Shown here: piece by piece, positions 1 through 6,698 of the stretch
Layout: each line of letters starts with the position of its first letter
Numbering within the stretch: position 1 is the stretch's first letter
NCBI GenBank assembly: GCA_017526725.1
Contig: JAFXRA010000183.1
Coordinates: 1 to 20,075 of the forward strand
Direction: 5' to 3'
Length of the DNA stretch: 20,075 nt
Origin: Candidatus Rifleibacteriota bacterium
GTDB taxonomy: Bacteria > Riflebacteria > Ozemobacteria > Ozemobacterales > Ozemobacteraceae
Notes under the pieces: generated by a model
Told to the model about the DNA's origin: nothing
The model's database searches: none
Seen by the model: the letters and a program-made list of their open reading frames with translations, nothing else
Program-made: the position numbers and the translations under genes

Positions 1-721
1 GTTCCCTTACAGCGCCGTCTTCGTTGAACGTGACAGGCGGATGTCACTCCGTCGCTCCCCATTTCCAGGTTTTCTCAGCCTCTTAACGGGTGGTTGGCGT
101 TCTTCCGATTTGTGGGTTTGTTCCGCCCCACTGGCACTTCGAGGGTTATGGTCTTCAGAGTCTTACGTCACATCCGGTCGGTTGCTGTCTCCAGCTCCTT
201 GCTTCCCTCGCTGTTTCCCGTCTCTTTTCGGATTTCTTCCAGAGTCTGCGTGGGTTCCCTTACCTCTTGGCCGCTTTCGTTCGTTCCGTTTTGCGACCTC
301 GCTTCGCTCTGACCCCTGGCTCATCGTTTCCTTTGAGCTGGTTTCCGTTATGAGATTCGGTTCAGCCTCGGAGCTTTCTCCCGGTTGTTCCGTGCCTTGT
401 CCTTGCTCGGTTTCATCCTCGCTTTGTCGCGGCTCTCTCTCTTGACCTTCTGACTCCCTTTGAGGTATCTGGCTTCTAGTGCCCCGCTCGACCATAAGGT
501 CTGCCTTTCCCGCCTTCGCAGTTTCGACTGCCTTGGGGTTTCTCTGCACCTTTGAAGTTGCTCTCCCTCGGTGTGACCCGAGTGGCGCTCCCTCTCTGGG
601 GTTTCTTCCTTCTACCTTTCTTTGGATTCGGGCTCGATTCCGGTCATGGCTTATTTTTGTTCACCTAAAGGCTTATGAACTGTCACCAGTTCAGCTCTTG
701 CCTTCATTAAGGCCGACGCAC
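1..721 (-). mobile_element. Group II intron, 5' part (domains I to early IV), cut by the window edge
   Basis: Seen: this stretch is GC-rich and strongly purine-skewed on the minus strand, unlike the AT-rich DNA that begins near 815, and holds no credible protein. Read on the minus strand it starts GTGCG at 721-717, the usual 5' end of bacterial group II introns (GUGYG). Small hairpins follow: GCCTT-AATG-AAGGC; GAACTG-GTGA-CAGTTC with a GNRA loop; CTCGG/CCGAG; GCAGT-CGAA-ACTGC; GCTCA/TGAGC at about 320-340; GTGAC/GTCAC near the left edge. The GNRA loops only make sense on the minus strand, which fixes the orientation. Known: domains I-III take roughly 500-700 nt, with the reverse transcriptase/maturase gene in domain IV. 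Inferred: that gene, domains V/VI and the 3' splice site lie left of position 1. Alternative: another large structured RNA. EBS/IBS pairings were not established. Confidence 0.66.
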
Positions 722-900
722 GGCTCTACGTATTGCTACGCTTCAAAGTTTAAGGTTTTTCGGATTTGCGATTCGTTTATCAAAGATCTTGTTCCCCCAA
801 CCGAGGAAAGTTAATATATCACAAACAAATTTCTAAAGTCAATAACTTTTTTATAAAAATATTAAAAATTTTTAATGTTTTTTGAAAACCATCATTGCAA

Positions 901-915
901 GCCTCTAAAAGAGGC
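901..915. repeat. Short palindrome GCCTC-TAAAA-GAGGC
   Basis: Perfect 5-bp stem with a 5-nt loop, flanked by ATTGC (895-899) on the left and GTTGC (921-925) on the right. The ATTGC-stem-loop layout recalls the palindrome upstream of leuS (17396-17425), suggesting one family of small intergenic palindromes, although the stem sequences differ. Confidence 0.4.
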
Positions 916-997
916 GTGGCGTTGCTGAAAGCAAAACAAAGTTCATCCAGTTTTAGGGGTTTTATTGGTGTGAGGTGTGATTGTTTATTCGTTTTAT

Positions 998-1078
998 AAG
1001 TCTACACATTTGTCATAATAAGTATAGCGTATGGGCTTTAGCCCTGAAAGCTATACGTTTATGACAATGGGTAGACTT
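998..1078. repeat. Dispersed palindromic repeat, copy 1 (58-bp core 1010-1067)
   Basis: The core runs from TTGTCATAA (1010-1018) to TTATGACAA (1059-1067), perfect inverted ends. Inside is a second inverted pair, GTATAGC (1022-1028) and GCTATAC (1050-1056), around a GGGC-TTTA-GCCC mini-hairpin. In this copy the symmetry goes further: AAGTCTAC (998-1005) pairs with GTAGACTT (1071-1078). The core recurs at 20018-20075 with only a few substitutions; across the 66 bp that also include the 8 bases to the left I count four. It is non-coding. It could be a REP/BIME-like palindrome, a MITE moved in trans, or a mobile transcription-termination hairpin. Confidence 0.85.
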
Positions 1079-1201
1079 ACAACAATAAAAACAAGAGAAG
1101 CAAAAGCTTCTAAAAACAAAAAACAATGACTACTTTAAATATAATTTTTATTAAGGATAGTGTTACTTTACTATTAGTGGGGGAACATCATTATAAACAT
1201 G

Positions 1202-2545
1202 CTAAAATGAAATAGGTTCCGTTCCGGGTCGCAAAAACATAATATAATAAATGGGTAAGTAAGTAATATTACCTTTATGTTTTATTTCACGTGTATTCGA
1301 AAAAACATAAGCTTTTTTTATGTTATATGCTTCTGTTGTAACAAATTTATTAAGAGCACTGTGAATCTGGTAATCCTTACCAGACTTAACTTCTATTGGT
1401 ATTACAGATAAAGAGTCATAATCATCTATCAGAAAATCAACCTCACCTTTATCTCTGTTATCATAATAATACAATTCAAAACCGTGGGCTTTTAATTCAG
1501 AAGCAACAACAGACTCATATACAGAACCAAGATTTATGCTTTTTATATCATCCAGAATAGCTCTAATATTATTCTGGAAGAGTATCCCTGTTAAAATTCC
1601 CACATCGCTTAAATATAGCTTTAACAAGTTTTTTCCACTATTTCCCACAAGAGGAAAAACAGGTGTTGAAATTGCTTTCACATCCAAAGCTATGCCTGCG
1701 CTTACCAAATAATCAAATTCATCAGTATAATTGGAAACACGACTGCCTTTTTTATTTTCTATATCTTTTATTACTACGCGTTTCTTTTTATTTCCCATAT
1801 TTGATGGTAATAAACTATAAATTCTTGAAACTTTTAATTTTCTTTGCTCTTCGTACTTTGTTGCATCGGCAATATAATAGGAATGAATTTCTTTTTGATA
1901 CCTTCTAATTGCAGCAATGTTTTTCTCACTAATATAAATATTTACGGAATCAGGCAATCCACCAACTAGCAAATATTTCTTAAACAAATCCATTACCTTA
2001 TTATGAATATTCTCTGGCAATGATTCCTCTTTTTCAAACTTGTTTCTTAAGTTTGAAATAGCCATTTCGCCAAAATTATTGGCAATAAGAAACTCTTCAA
2101 AATCCAGAGGATACATTCTTATTGTTTCGATACTTCCAATCGGAATTGAACTAGTTGTCTTCAGTGTAACCCCAAGCAAAGAACCGCTCGCAATATACTT
2201 AAAGCGTTTATCTCGTTGTAAGAATTTCAGAAGTTCCATAAGTCTGGGATAGGTCTGAATTTCATCCAGAAAAACAAGAGTATCTTTGCTATTACCCATC
2301 TTATCACCAGCAATCATACTCAACTGAAGATAAAAATCATCTACGTTTTTTATATCTTTGAAATAGCGATTCCCCATTTCATCTTCAGCAAGATTTATTT
2401 CTATAAAATTCTTAAATAGCTTATTTCCCAAATATCTAATCAAATATGTTTTGCCAACTTGTCTAGCACCATCAACAAGAAGAATTCTTTTGCAGTCTGA
2501 TGTAAGATACTTTTCTATATTTTGCTGAAGTTTACGAAAAAGCAT
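1202..2545 (-). CDS. AAA+ ATPase with C-terminal DUF4143 / PD-(D/E)XK-like domain
   Basis: A 447-aa cytoplasmic ATPase. Walker A is GARQVGKT (residues 26-33), Walker B is LVFLDEIQ (90-97, D94/E95), and IASGSLLG (118-125) is sensor-like. The C-terminal DUF4143 part holds E344/E350, D370 in GEVDFLID and E385-x-K387 in IPIEVKSGK, the layout of a PD-(D/E)XK nuclease fold. Known: these AAA-14/DUF4143 proteins occur in many copies in anaerobes and archaea, often with toxin-antitoxin or mobile DNA; their substrate is unknown. Start: an in-frame codon at 2602 exists, but ATG at 2543-2545 has an AAGGAG ribosome site (2552-2557) at good spacing, and the extra 19 codons are only the translation of upstream direct repeats. 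Length is normal and the gene looks intact. It stands alone. Confidence 0.88.
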   Translation of the reverse strand: MLFRKLQQNIEKYLTSDCKRILLVDGARQVGKTYLIRYLGNKLFKNFIEINLAEDEMGNRYFKDIKNVDDFYLQLSMIAGDKMGNSKDTLVFLDEIQTYPRLMELLKFLQRDKRFKYIASGSLLGVTLKTTSSIPIGSIETIRMYPLDFEEFLIANNFGEMAISNLRNKFEKEESLPENIHNKVMDLFKKYLLVGGLPDSVNIYISEKNIAAIRRYQKEIHSYYIADATKYEEQRKLKVSRIYSLLPSNMGNKKKRVVIKDIENKKGSRVSNYTDEFDYLVSAGIALDVKAISTPVFPLVGNSGKNLLKLYLSDVGILTGILFQNNIRAILDDIKSINLGSVYESVVASELKAHGFELYYYDNRDKGEVDFLIDDYDSLSVIPIEVKSGKDYQIHSALNKFVTTEAYNIKKAYVFSNTREIKHKGNITYLPIYYIMFLRPGTEPISF

Positions 2546-2556
2546 ATATAGCTCCT

Positions 2557-2635
2557 TACATTTTTCAATGTAAATATACCTAGAATATTTTACACTTTTC
2601 AATATATTTTATATATAAAATATACACTTTTCAAT
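2557..2635 (-). promoter_or_regulatory. Three 13-bp direct repeats in the AAA+ gene control region
   Basis: Read on the minus strand, ATTGAAAAGTGTA occurs exactly at 2635-2623 and again at 2603-2591; a third copy with one change, ATTGAAAAATGTA, at 2569-2557 runs into the AAGGAG ribosome site. The start-to-start distances are 32 and 34 bp, about three helical turns, so proteins bound to them would lie on the same face of the DNA. An AT-rich TATATTTT-type stretch between the first two copies may contain the -10 region. Inferred: an iteron-like operator, possibly for autoregulation. Confidence 0.55.
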
Positions 2636-2692
2636 ATTTTTGTCATTAACAAAAACTTACTATAAATAAACTTTTAAAAAATCCCACTTAAT

Positions 2693-2711
2693 CCCCCTTT
2701 ACAAAAGGGGG
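2693..2711 (-). terminator. Hairpin CCCCCTTT-ACA-AAAGGGGG after the FecR-like gene
   Basis: A perfect 8-bp stem with a 3-nt loop begins 2 bp past the stop codon of the FecR-like coiled-coil gene. On the minus strand a T-run (about 2681-2676) follows, but only after some ten bases, so it is not a canonical intrinsic terminator. The AATCCCCCTTT form is also common as a dispersed intergenic repeat, so repeat and terminator are both possible. Confidence 0.45.
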
Positions 2712-2713
2712 TA

Positions 2714-4018
2714 TTATTCACCAGCGGGAGCGGGAGTGAGCTGAGCCTTTACAGCAGCGACAGCGGCGGAGAGTGCTGAAACTTCGCCTTCAAGTTCTGG
2801 CATAGTCTGTTTTATCTTTTTCCAGAGTTCTTGACATTCTTTATACTCTGAAGTCTGATAAGCAGATTTCTCGAAATCAGTTTCAAGTTTTGTAAACATC
2901 TTATCAGTCTTTTCGTAGACCTTAGTTATTCTGCTGCAGTTAGACAAGGTTCTTTCGGCATTTTCAATGAAAAATTTCTTTACTTCTAATTTTGACTTGC
3001 TGTCAATAGTCTTATGCTGAGCAAGACGTTTTCTGACTTCTTTCATATAAGAAGAAATATTTCTATTGATATACTTCATTTTTTTCATCACAGCATCGCT
3101 TTCTGGAACAGAATCAAGCTGTTTTATCATTTTCTGCACATAATTTTTAACGAAAGCATTTTGCTCGGAAGCTTCGCCTTTGCTTAAATCATTCAGAAAT
3201 TTTTCAAACTTTTCCCTGGCACTCTTATAAAAATCATGGCTTAAACCGTCAGAAATATCTTCTGACAGACTTTTTGCCTCAATATAAAGAGCATCTATTC
3301 TGCCGAAACCCATCACACCCGAGGACTTTTTCAATTCTTCCTTCAGCTTATCAATTGTATTTTTATTATCTGTCTTGAGTTTTTCTATGTTTTCAACAAC
3401 CGACCAGCAGTCCTTTAAAGCATTTTCCTCATTTCCTGCGGAAGATACAGACTTCTGCTTTGCTACCGAAATAGTGGCTTCTGCTTCCTTTAAAGCGCCT
3501 TTATAACGGCTGGCCTGCAGTTCCAGTTTATCAAGCTGTCTGGAAATATTCCGCAAAGCATCAAGTTCTTTGGCTTTGTATGCCGTTTCCTGCTGTTCCT
3601 TCAATGTCTTATATGTTGTTTCAAAAGCAGCCTTTGTACTGTTTATATCAGAAGTCTGTTTTGAAATTTTATTGCTCAACTGCCCGGCATCAAGCTTTTC
3701 ATCCATTTTTCTCAGTTTTTCCCTGAATTCATTTTCAAGACTGCTGAGTTCTGCTGAAGTTAATTCTGTCATGCTATAATCTGCACCGGAAGTCATATTT
3801 ATCCTATGACCACCGGAAACTTCAACGCTGTTTCCATCATTCAGAGTAACTTTGACTAACCCTTTGGTAACTTCAATTCTGTTAGTCAGACCATCTTTGC
3901 TCTGAAATACCTTGAATATTGTTCCCTGACCACCGCATATACACTGGCTCATTTCTACTTCAAGAGATCTACCTTCAGCCATCTTCTTAATGTTTTCCCA
4001 CATAGTACCGATAAGCAT
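2714..4018 (-). CDS. Truncated FecR-domain protein with long coiled coil
   Basis: A 434-aa protein. Residues about 5-75 look like the C-terminal half of a FecR domain: MWENIKKM, then a beta-strand, then GGQGTIFKV (the family's 'RGTEF' site), RIEVTKGLVKVTL and a Gly-rich SGGHRI turn. Residues about 85-410 are charged and helical with coiled-coil character (many K/E/Q/L), ending in an Ala/Pro-rich tail. Known: such FecR proteins usually start with a signal peptide and a further beta-rich segment; both are missing. There is no clear ribosome site before the ATG at 4018, and an in-frame TAA lies five codons upstream. The DNA beyond is filled with inverted repeats, so the 5' end may have been lost. 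It may be a pseudogene or a cytoplasmic remnant. A function cannot be assigned. Confidence 0.7.
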   Translation of the reverse strand: MLIGTMWENIKKMAEGRSLEVEMSQCICGGQGTIFKVFQSKDGLTNRIEVTKGLVKVTLNDGNSVEVSGGHRINMTSGADYSMTELTSAELSSLENEFREKLRKMDEKLDAGQLSNKISKQTSDINSTKAAFETTYKTLKEQQETAYKAKELDALRNISRQLDKLELQASRYKGALKEAEATISVAKQKSVSSAGNEENALKDCWSVVENIEKLKTDNKNTIDKLKEELKKSSGVMGFGRIDALYIEAKSLSEDISDGLSHDFYKSAREKFEKFLNDLSKGEASEQNAFVKNYVQKMIKQLDSVPESDAVMKKMKYINRNISSYMKEVRKRLAQHKTIDSKSKLEVKKFFIENAERTLSNCSRITKVYEKTDKMFTKLETDFEKSAYQTSEYKECQELWKKIKQTMPELEGEVSALSAAVAAVKAQLTPAPAGE

Positions 4019-4035
4019 TTCTATATAATGTTATT

Positions 4036-4138
4036 AAGCTATAAGCCTTAAGCTTCAAGCTACAAGCCAGACATAAGTAATAATCAAGTTTGTAGTAAGT
4101 ATTTCTGGCTTAAAGCTTAAAGCTTGTAGCTTACAGCT
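4036..4138. repeat. Imperfect inverted repeat rich in AAGCTT/GTAGCTT units
   Basis: The left arm (4036-4071) and right arm (4104-4138) are near-complementary. Both are built of overlapping AAGCTxxAAGCC / GCTTGTAGCTT words and end inside in CAGA/TCTGGCTT, with a 32-nt centre. It is non-coding and sits against the apparently missing 5' end of the FecR-like gene. It is probably one of many intergenic repeats in this genome. Confidence 0.6.
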
Positions 4139-4274
4139 GTTGTTGTCCAAGATATCGTTTGTCCTTAGTCGGTTGTCTTTTGTCCGTTTATGCTTTTTGC
4201 CTTTTTCAACCAATAAAAACCAATTATAATACGCTATCGCTAAACAAAATTTACTATAACTCGGTCACCCTTAC

Positions 4275-4308
4275 GGTTCCTACGGAACCACTTCCCCTCA
4301 AGGGGAAG
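4275..4308. repeat. Tandem palindromes GGTTCC-TAC-GGAACC and CTTCCCCT-CA-AGGGGAAG
   Basis: Two perfect hairpins sit back to back: a 6-bp stem with TAC loop at 4275-4289 and an 8-bp stem at 4291-4308. The first is a variant of the hairpin at 17404-17418 upstream of leuS (GGTTTC-TAC-GAAACC): one base pair of the stem is changed on both sides (C-G to T-A), so the palindrome is kept. No T-run follows, so a terminator role is unlikely. Confidence 0.6.
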
Positions 4309-4317
4309 CTTTAGAAA

Positions 4318-4372
4318 TTGACAATATCAATGTATCTGTACTAGACTTGATTAAATAATTGAATTAATCAAG
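4318..4372 (+). promoter_or_regulatory. Probable promoter and operator-like palindrome of the SUMF1-like gene
   Basis: A consensus -35 TTGACA lies at 4318-4323. Possible -10 hexamers (TACTAG at 4339, TAGACT at 4343) have non-ideal spacing. Just downstream is a perfect 9-bp inverted repeat, CTTGATTAA (4346-4354) and TTAATCAAG (4364-4372), with a 9-bp centre, ending 16 bp before the ATG. Its place over the start of transcription suits a repressor site; as RNA it would form a hairpin just ahead of the start codon. Confidence 0.4.
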
Positions 4373-4388
4373 TGTTGAAAGAGAAAAC

Positions 4389-5501
4389 ATGAAAATAAAA
4401 TATATATTAATAATTCTAATTTTGGCATCTTTTTCCTTTGCTTCAATATGTTTTGCAGAAACAAACAAAGAAAAAACAGCCTCTGCAACTAGAAAGATTT
4501 TGAAATTTAACGCGGGTAGCGGTCTTCCAATAGAAATGATAGAGTGCCCTGCAGGTGATTTTATTATGGGTTGCAGCGATGAAGAATACATAAATGAATA
4601 CCTTATTCCAAAATACTCGGCTACTACATATAAAATAGGTAGCAAGGAAATGTCCTTCCAGGAATGGCATAGAACTCTGTATGGTTTTAATTATAACGAA
4701 AAACCTCATAAGGTTATTATTTCAAAGCCTTTCTATATTGGTAAATACGAAGTCACTCAAAGTCAGTATGAATATGTTATGGGGAAAGAAGAGTTTGAAT
4801 TTATTATGAAAGATACAGATATGATTAAAGATCCCAATAAACCAATGGAATATGTAAAACTTCGAGATATACTCTCTGGAAGAAAAGAAGAAGACCTCTC
4901 ATATTACGTTAGAGAAGAAAAAAAATATAAATTTGCACCAAAAATAGAAAGCTTTTTAGAGAAAATTAATTCACTATTTAAAAACCAGTTACCCCCTGGG
5001 TATAAATTTGACCTGCCGACAGAAGCACAGTGGGAATATGCCTGTAAAGCTGGAACAGAGAAAAACTTCGTTAATACTGACGAAGTAGCCTGGTATAGAG
5101 AAAACAATGGTAATACAAAATACAATGACTATGCTAAATATAAGGATATTTCAATGCTTTATGCGGCCCATGACGTTGGACAAAAGAAGCCGAATGCCTG
5201 GGGCATTTACGATATGCATGGCAATGTTGCAGAATTATGCAAAGATGTTTTTGTGGATTATCCGACCGAAGCAGTAACAGATCCTGTAAACGAATTTGAG
5301 ATAAGTTTTCATAATAAAGGTAAAACAACAAGGTTTGAACATCCTCTTAGTGTTATACGTTCGGATCCTTTTGGTGTTATACGTGGTGGCAGTTATGCTG
5401 ATTCTGCTTCAACCTGTCGTTCTACAGCTCGAGCCCCCTGGCGTCCAAAAATGGGCGGTTACAGCTTAGGTTTTCGTCTCGCTCTTGTCCCTGTCGATTG
5501 A
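4389..5501 (+). CDS. Secreted formylglycine-generating-enzyme (SUMF1/FGE-sulfatase) family protein
   Basis: A 370-aa protein with an N-terminal signal peptide (residues 1-23, cleaved after CFA), followed by an FGE-sulfatase domain (about 44-369). Family landmarks: GDFIMG near 56, KPFYIGKYEVTQSQYE near 115-130, LPTEAQWEYACKAG near 209-222, WGIYDMHGNVAE near 271-282, RGGSYADSASTCRS near 331-345 and SLGFRLAL near 358-365. Known: aerobic FGE uses two cysteines in the C-terminal core to oxidise a sulfatase Cys. Here only one Cys (about 341) remains in that place; the second position is Thr. Inferred: it is probably not a sulfatase-activating enzyme but one of the many bacterial proteins reusing this C-type-lectin-like fold outside the cytoplasm. 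No sulfatase is nearby. The ribosome site (AAAGAG) is weak. Confidence 0.86.
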   Translation: MKIKYILIILILASFSFASICFAETNKEKTASATRKILKFNAGSGLPIEMIECPAGDFIMGCSDEEYINEYLIPKYSATTYKIGSKEMSFQEWHRTLYGFNYNEKPHKVIISKPFYIGKYEVTQSQYEYVMGKEEFEFIMKDTDMIKDPNKPMEYVKLRDILSGRKEEDLSYYVREEKKYKFAPKIESFLEKINSLFKNQLPPGYKFDLPTEAQWEYACKAGTEKNFVNTDEVAWYRENNGNTKYNDYAKYKDISMLYAAHDVGQKKPNAWGIYDMHGNVAELCKDVFVDYPTEAVTDPVNEFEISFHNKGKTTRFEHPLSVIRSDPFGVIRGGSYADSASTCRSTARAPWRPKMGGYSLGFRLALVPVD

Positions 5502-5630
5502 ACAACCAAAAACACTGTTCCATAAGATGTTGAGTTGGAGCCTAATAATTAGGTGAAAAAATGAAGAAAACTGAGGAATAAAGAAGTAAGGAATAAGAAT
5601 CAATAACCATAATTCAAATACTTTTTTATA

Positions 5631-5658
5631 ATCATTATCCCCAAAATAATGATATAAT
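5631..5658 (+). promoter_or_regulatory. Extended -10 promoter with overlapping palindrome upstream of the epimerase
   Basis: TGA-TATAAT (5650-5658) is an extended -10 element without a good -35. A perfect 8-bp inverted repeat, ATCATTAT (5631-5638) and ATAATGAT (5646-5653), overlaps its upstream edge, as an operator would. The ATG of the epimerase is 32 bp downstream. Confidence 0.45.
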
Positions 5659-5690
5659 ATACAAAATTTCAAAAGGGATATTCTTTAGTT

Positions 5691-6698
5691 ATGAATATAT
5701 TGGTAACAGGTGCAGCAGGTTTTATAGGTTTTCATCTTTGTCTTGCGTTGCTGAAAAAAGGTCACAAGATTGTTGGTTTCGATAATATAAACGATTATTA
5801 CGATACAAAGCTAAAACAAGACAGACTTGCAATTCTTCAAAAAGACCATAATTTTACATTTATTAAAGCAGACTTAGCTGATAAAGAAACAGTAAACAAG
5901 GCTTTTGACCAAACTAACTTTGACAGAGTTATAAACCTCGGCGCTCAGGCTGGTGTCAGATACAGTCTTCAAAACCCTGATGCCTATATAAATTCCAATA
6001 TAGTCGGCTTCTTAAACATACTTGAAGCCTGCCGACACCATAAAACCGCTCATCTTGTCTATGCTTCTTCCAGTTCGGTTTATGGAATGAATACTTCGAT
6101 GCCTTTTTCTGTTCACGACAATGTAGACCACCCAGTCTCTCTTTATGCAGCCACAAAAAAATCAAATGAACTTATGGCTCATACTTATTCGCATTTATTC
6201 GGCTTACCCACAACTGGCTTAAGATTCTTTACCGTTTACGGGCCCTGGGGCAGACCAGATATGGCTCCATTCTTATTTACAAGTGCCATACTTGAAGGCC
6301 GACCAATAAAGGTTTTCAACAATGGTCACATGAAACGCGACTTCACGTTTGTTGATGATATTGTTGAAGGCGTAGTCAGAGTTGCAGACCTTATTCCCCA
6401 GGCTAATCCTGATTTTGACGCTTCTAATCCTGACCCAAGCACAAGCAAAGCACCGTATAAAATCTATAACATAGGCAATAACCAACCTGTAGAACTGCTT
6501 AAGTTCATAGAAACCATAGAAGAAAAATGTGGTAAAAAAGCAGAAAAGATATTTATGCCTATGCAAGCCGGAGATGTTGTTGCAACCTACGCTGATGTAA
6601 GCGATTTAATGAAGGATACTGGTTTTTCACCAGCAACCCCATTAGAAATAGGAATTGGCAAATTTGTTGATTGGTATAGAAACTACTATAAAATTTAG
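5691..6698 (+). CDS. UDP-glucuronate 4-epimerase (NAD-dependent, extended SDR)
   Basis: A 335-aa cytoplasmic enzyme interconverting UDP-glucuronate and UDP-galacturonate for capsule, O-antigen or other surface polysaccharide. The NAD-binding Rossmann motif GAAGFIG is at residues 7-13. NINDYYD (32-38), AQAGVRYSL (85-93) and SSSSVYG (126-132) are typical, as is the catalytic Y152-x-x-x-K156. The stretch from [16 protein letters not shown] and the later [12 protein letters not shown] are hallmarks of the uronate branch (WbpP/LspL/CapI-like), not of GalE. Length is normal for the family. There is no polysaccharide operon here: it stands alone, and its stop overlaps the stop of the convergent barrel gene (6695-6697), with no terminator between. 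A related epimerase specificity remains possible. Confidence 0.88.
   Translation: MNILVTGAAGFIGFHLCLALLKKGHKIVGFDNINDYYDTKLKQDRLAILQKDHNFTFIKADLADKETVNKAFDQTNFDRVINLGAQAGVRYSLQNPDAYINSNIVGFLNILEACRHHKTAHLVYASSSSVYGMNTSMPFSVHDNVDHPVSLYAATKKSNELMAHTYSHLFGLPTTGLRFFTVYGPWGRPDMAPFLFTSAILEGRPIKVFNNGHMKRDFTFVDDIVEGVVRVADLIPQANPDFDASNPDPSTSKAPYKIYNIGNNQPVELLKFIETIEEKCGKKAEKIFMPMQAGDVVATYADVSDLMKDTGFSPATPLEIGIGKFVDWYRNYYKI

Larger units (their letters stand above)
722..1201. other. Gene-free gap with repeats
   Basis: No convincing ORF is present. The part at 722-815, the would-be 5' exon of the group II intron, is of intermediate composition and contains a minus-strand hairpin CGTA-GCAA-TACG at about 728-739, just before the presumed splice site. 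From 815 the DNA is very AT-rich and includes the palindrome ATTAAAAATTTTTAAT near 867-882. A GCCTC-TAAAA-GAGGC hairpin lies at 901-915, a dispersed palindromic repeat at 998-1078 and a hairpin AGAAGC-AAAA-GCTTCT at 1096-1111. The last is followed by a T-rich stretch on the minus strand and could weakly terminate the AAA+ gene that ends at 1202. Confidence 0.6.
4019..4388. other. Divergent intergenic region with inverted repeats
   Basis: Lies between the minus-strand FecR-like gene and the plus-strand SUMF1-like gene. It holds a large imperfect inverted repeat (4036-4138), a possible minus-strand -10 (TATAAT at 4228-4223), two perfect short palindromes (4275-4289 and 4291-4308), and the promoter/operator-like region of the SUMF1-like gene (4318-4372). 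No FecR signal-peptide coding remnant is visible on the minus strand. Confidence 0.6.

Noticed and set aside
41..814. Several plus-strand ORFs and one charged minus-strand ORF (163-549)
   Set aside because: They lie in the GC-rich structured RNA, have biased compositions (Ser/Phe/Leu/Pro, or Glu/Lys/Arg/Gln), no domains and no ribosome sites. They are translations of a non-coding RNA.
867..882. Palindrome ATTAAAAATTTTTAAT as an origin or operator
   Set aside because: It is AT-only in an AT-rich stretch with no DnaA boxes; chance is likely.
998..1078. CRISPR repeat or tRNA
   Set aside because: Only two copies 19 kb apart, no spacers, and the fold is a long palindrome rather than a cloverleaf.
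2546..2602. Upstream start of the AAA+ gene
   Set aside because: The added 19 residues are encoded by the direct repeats, and the AAGGAG site fits the ATG at 2545.
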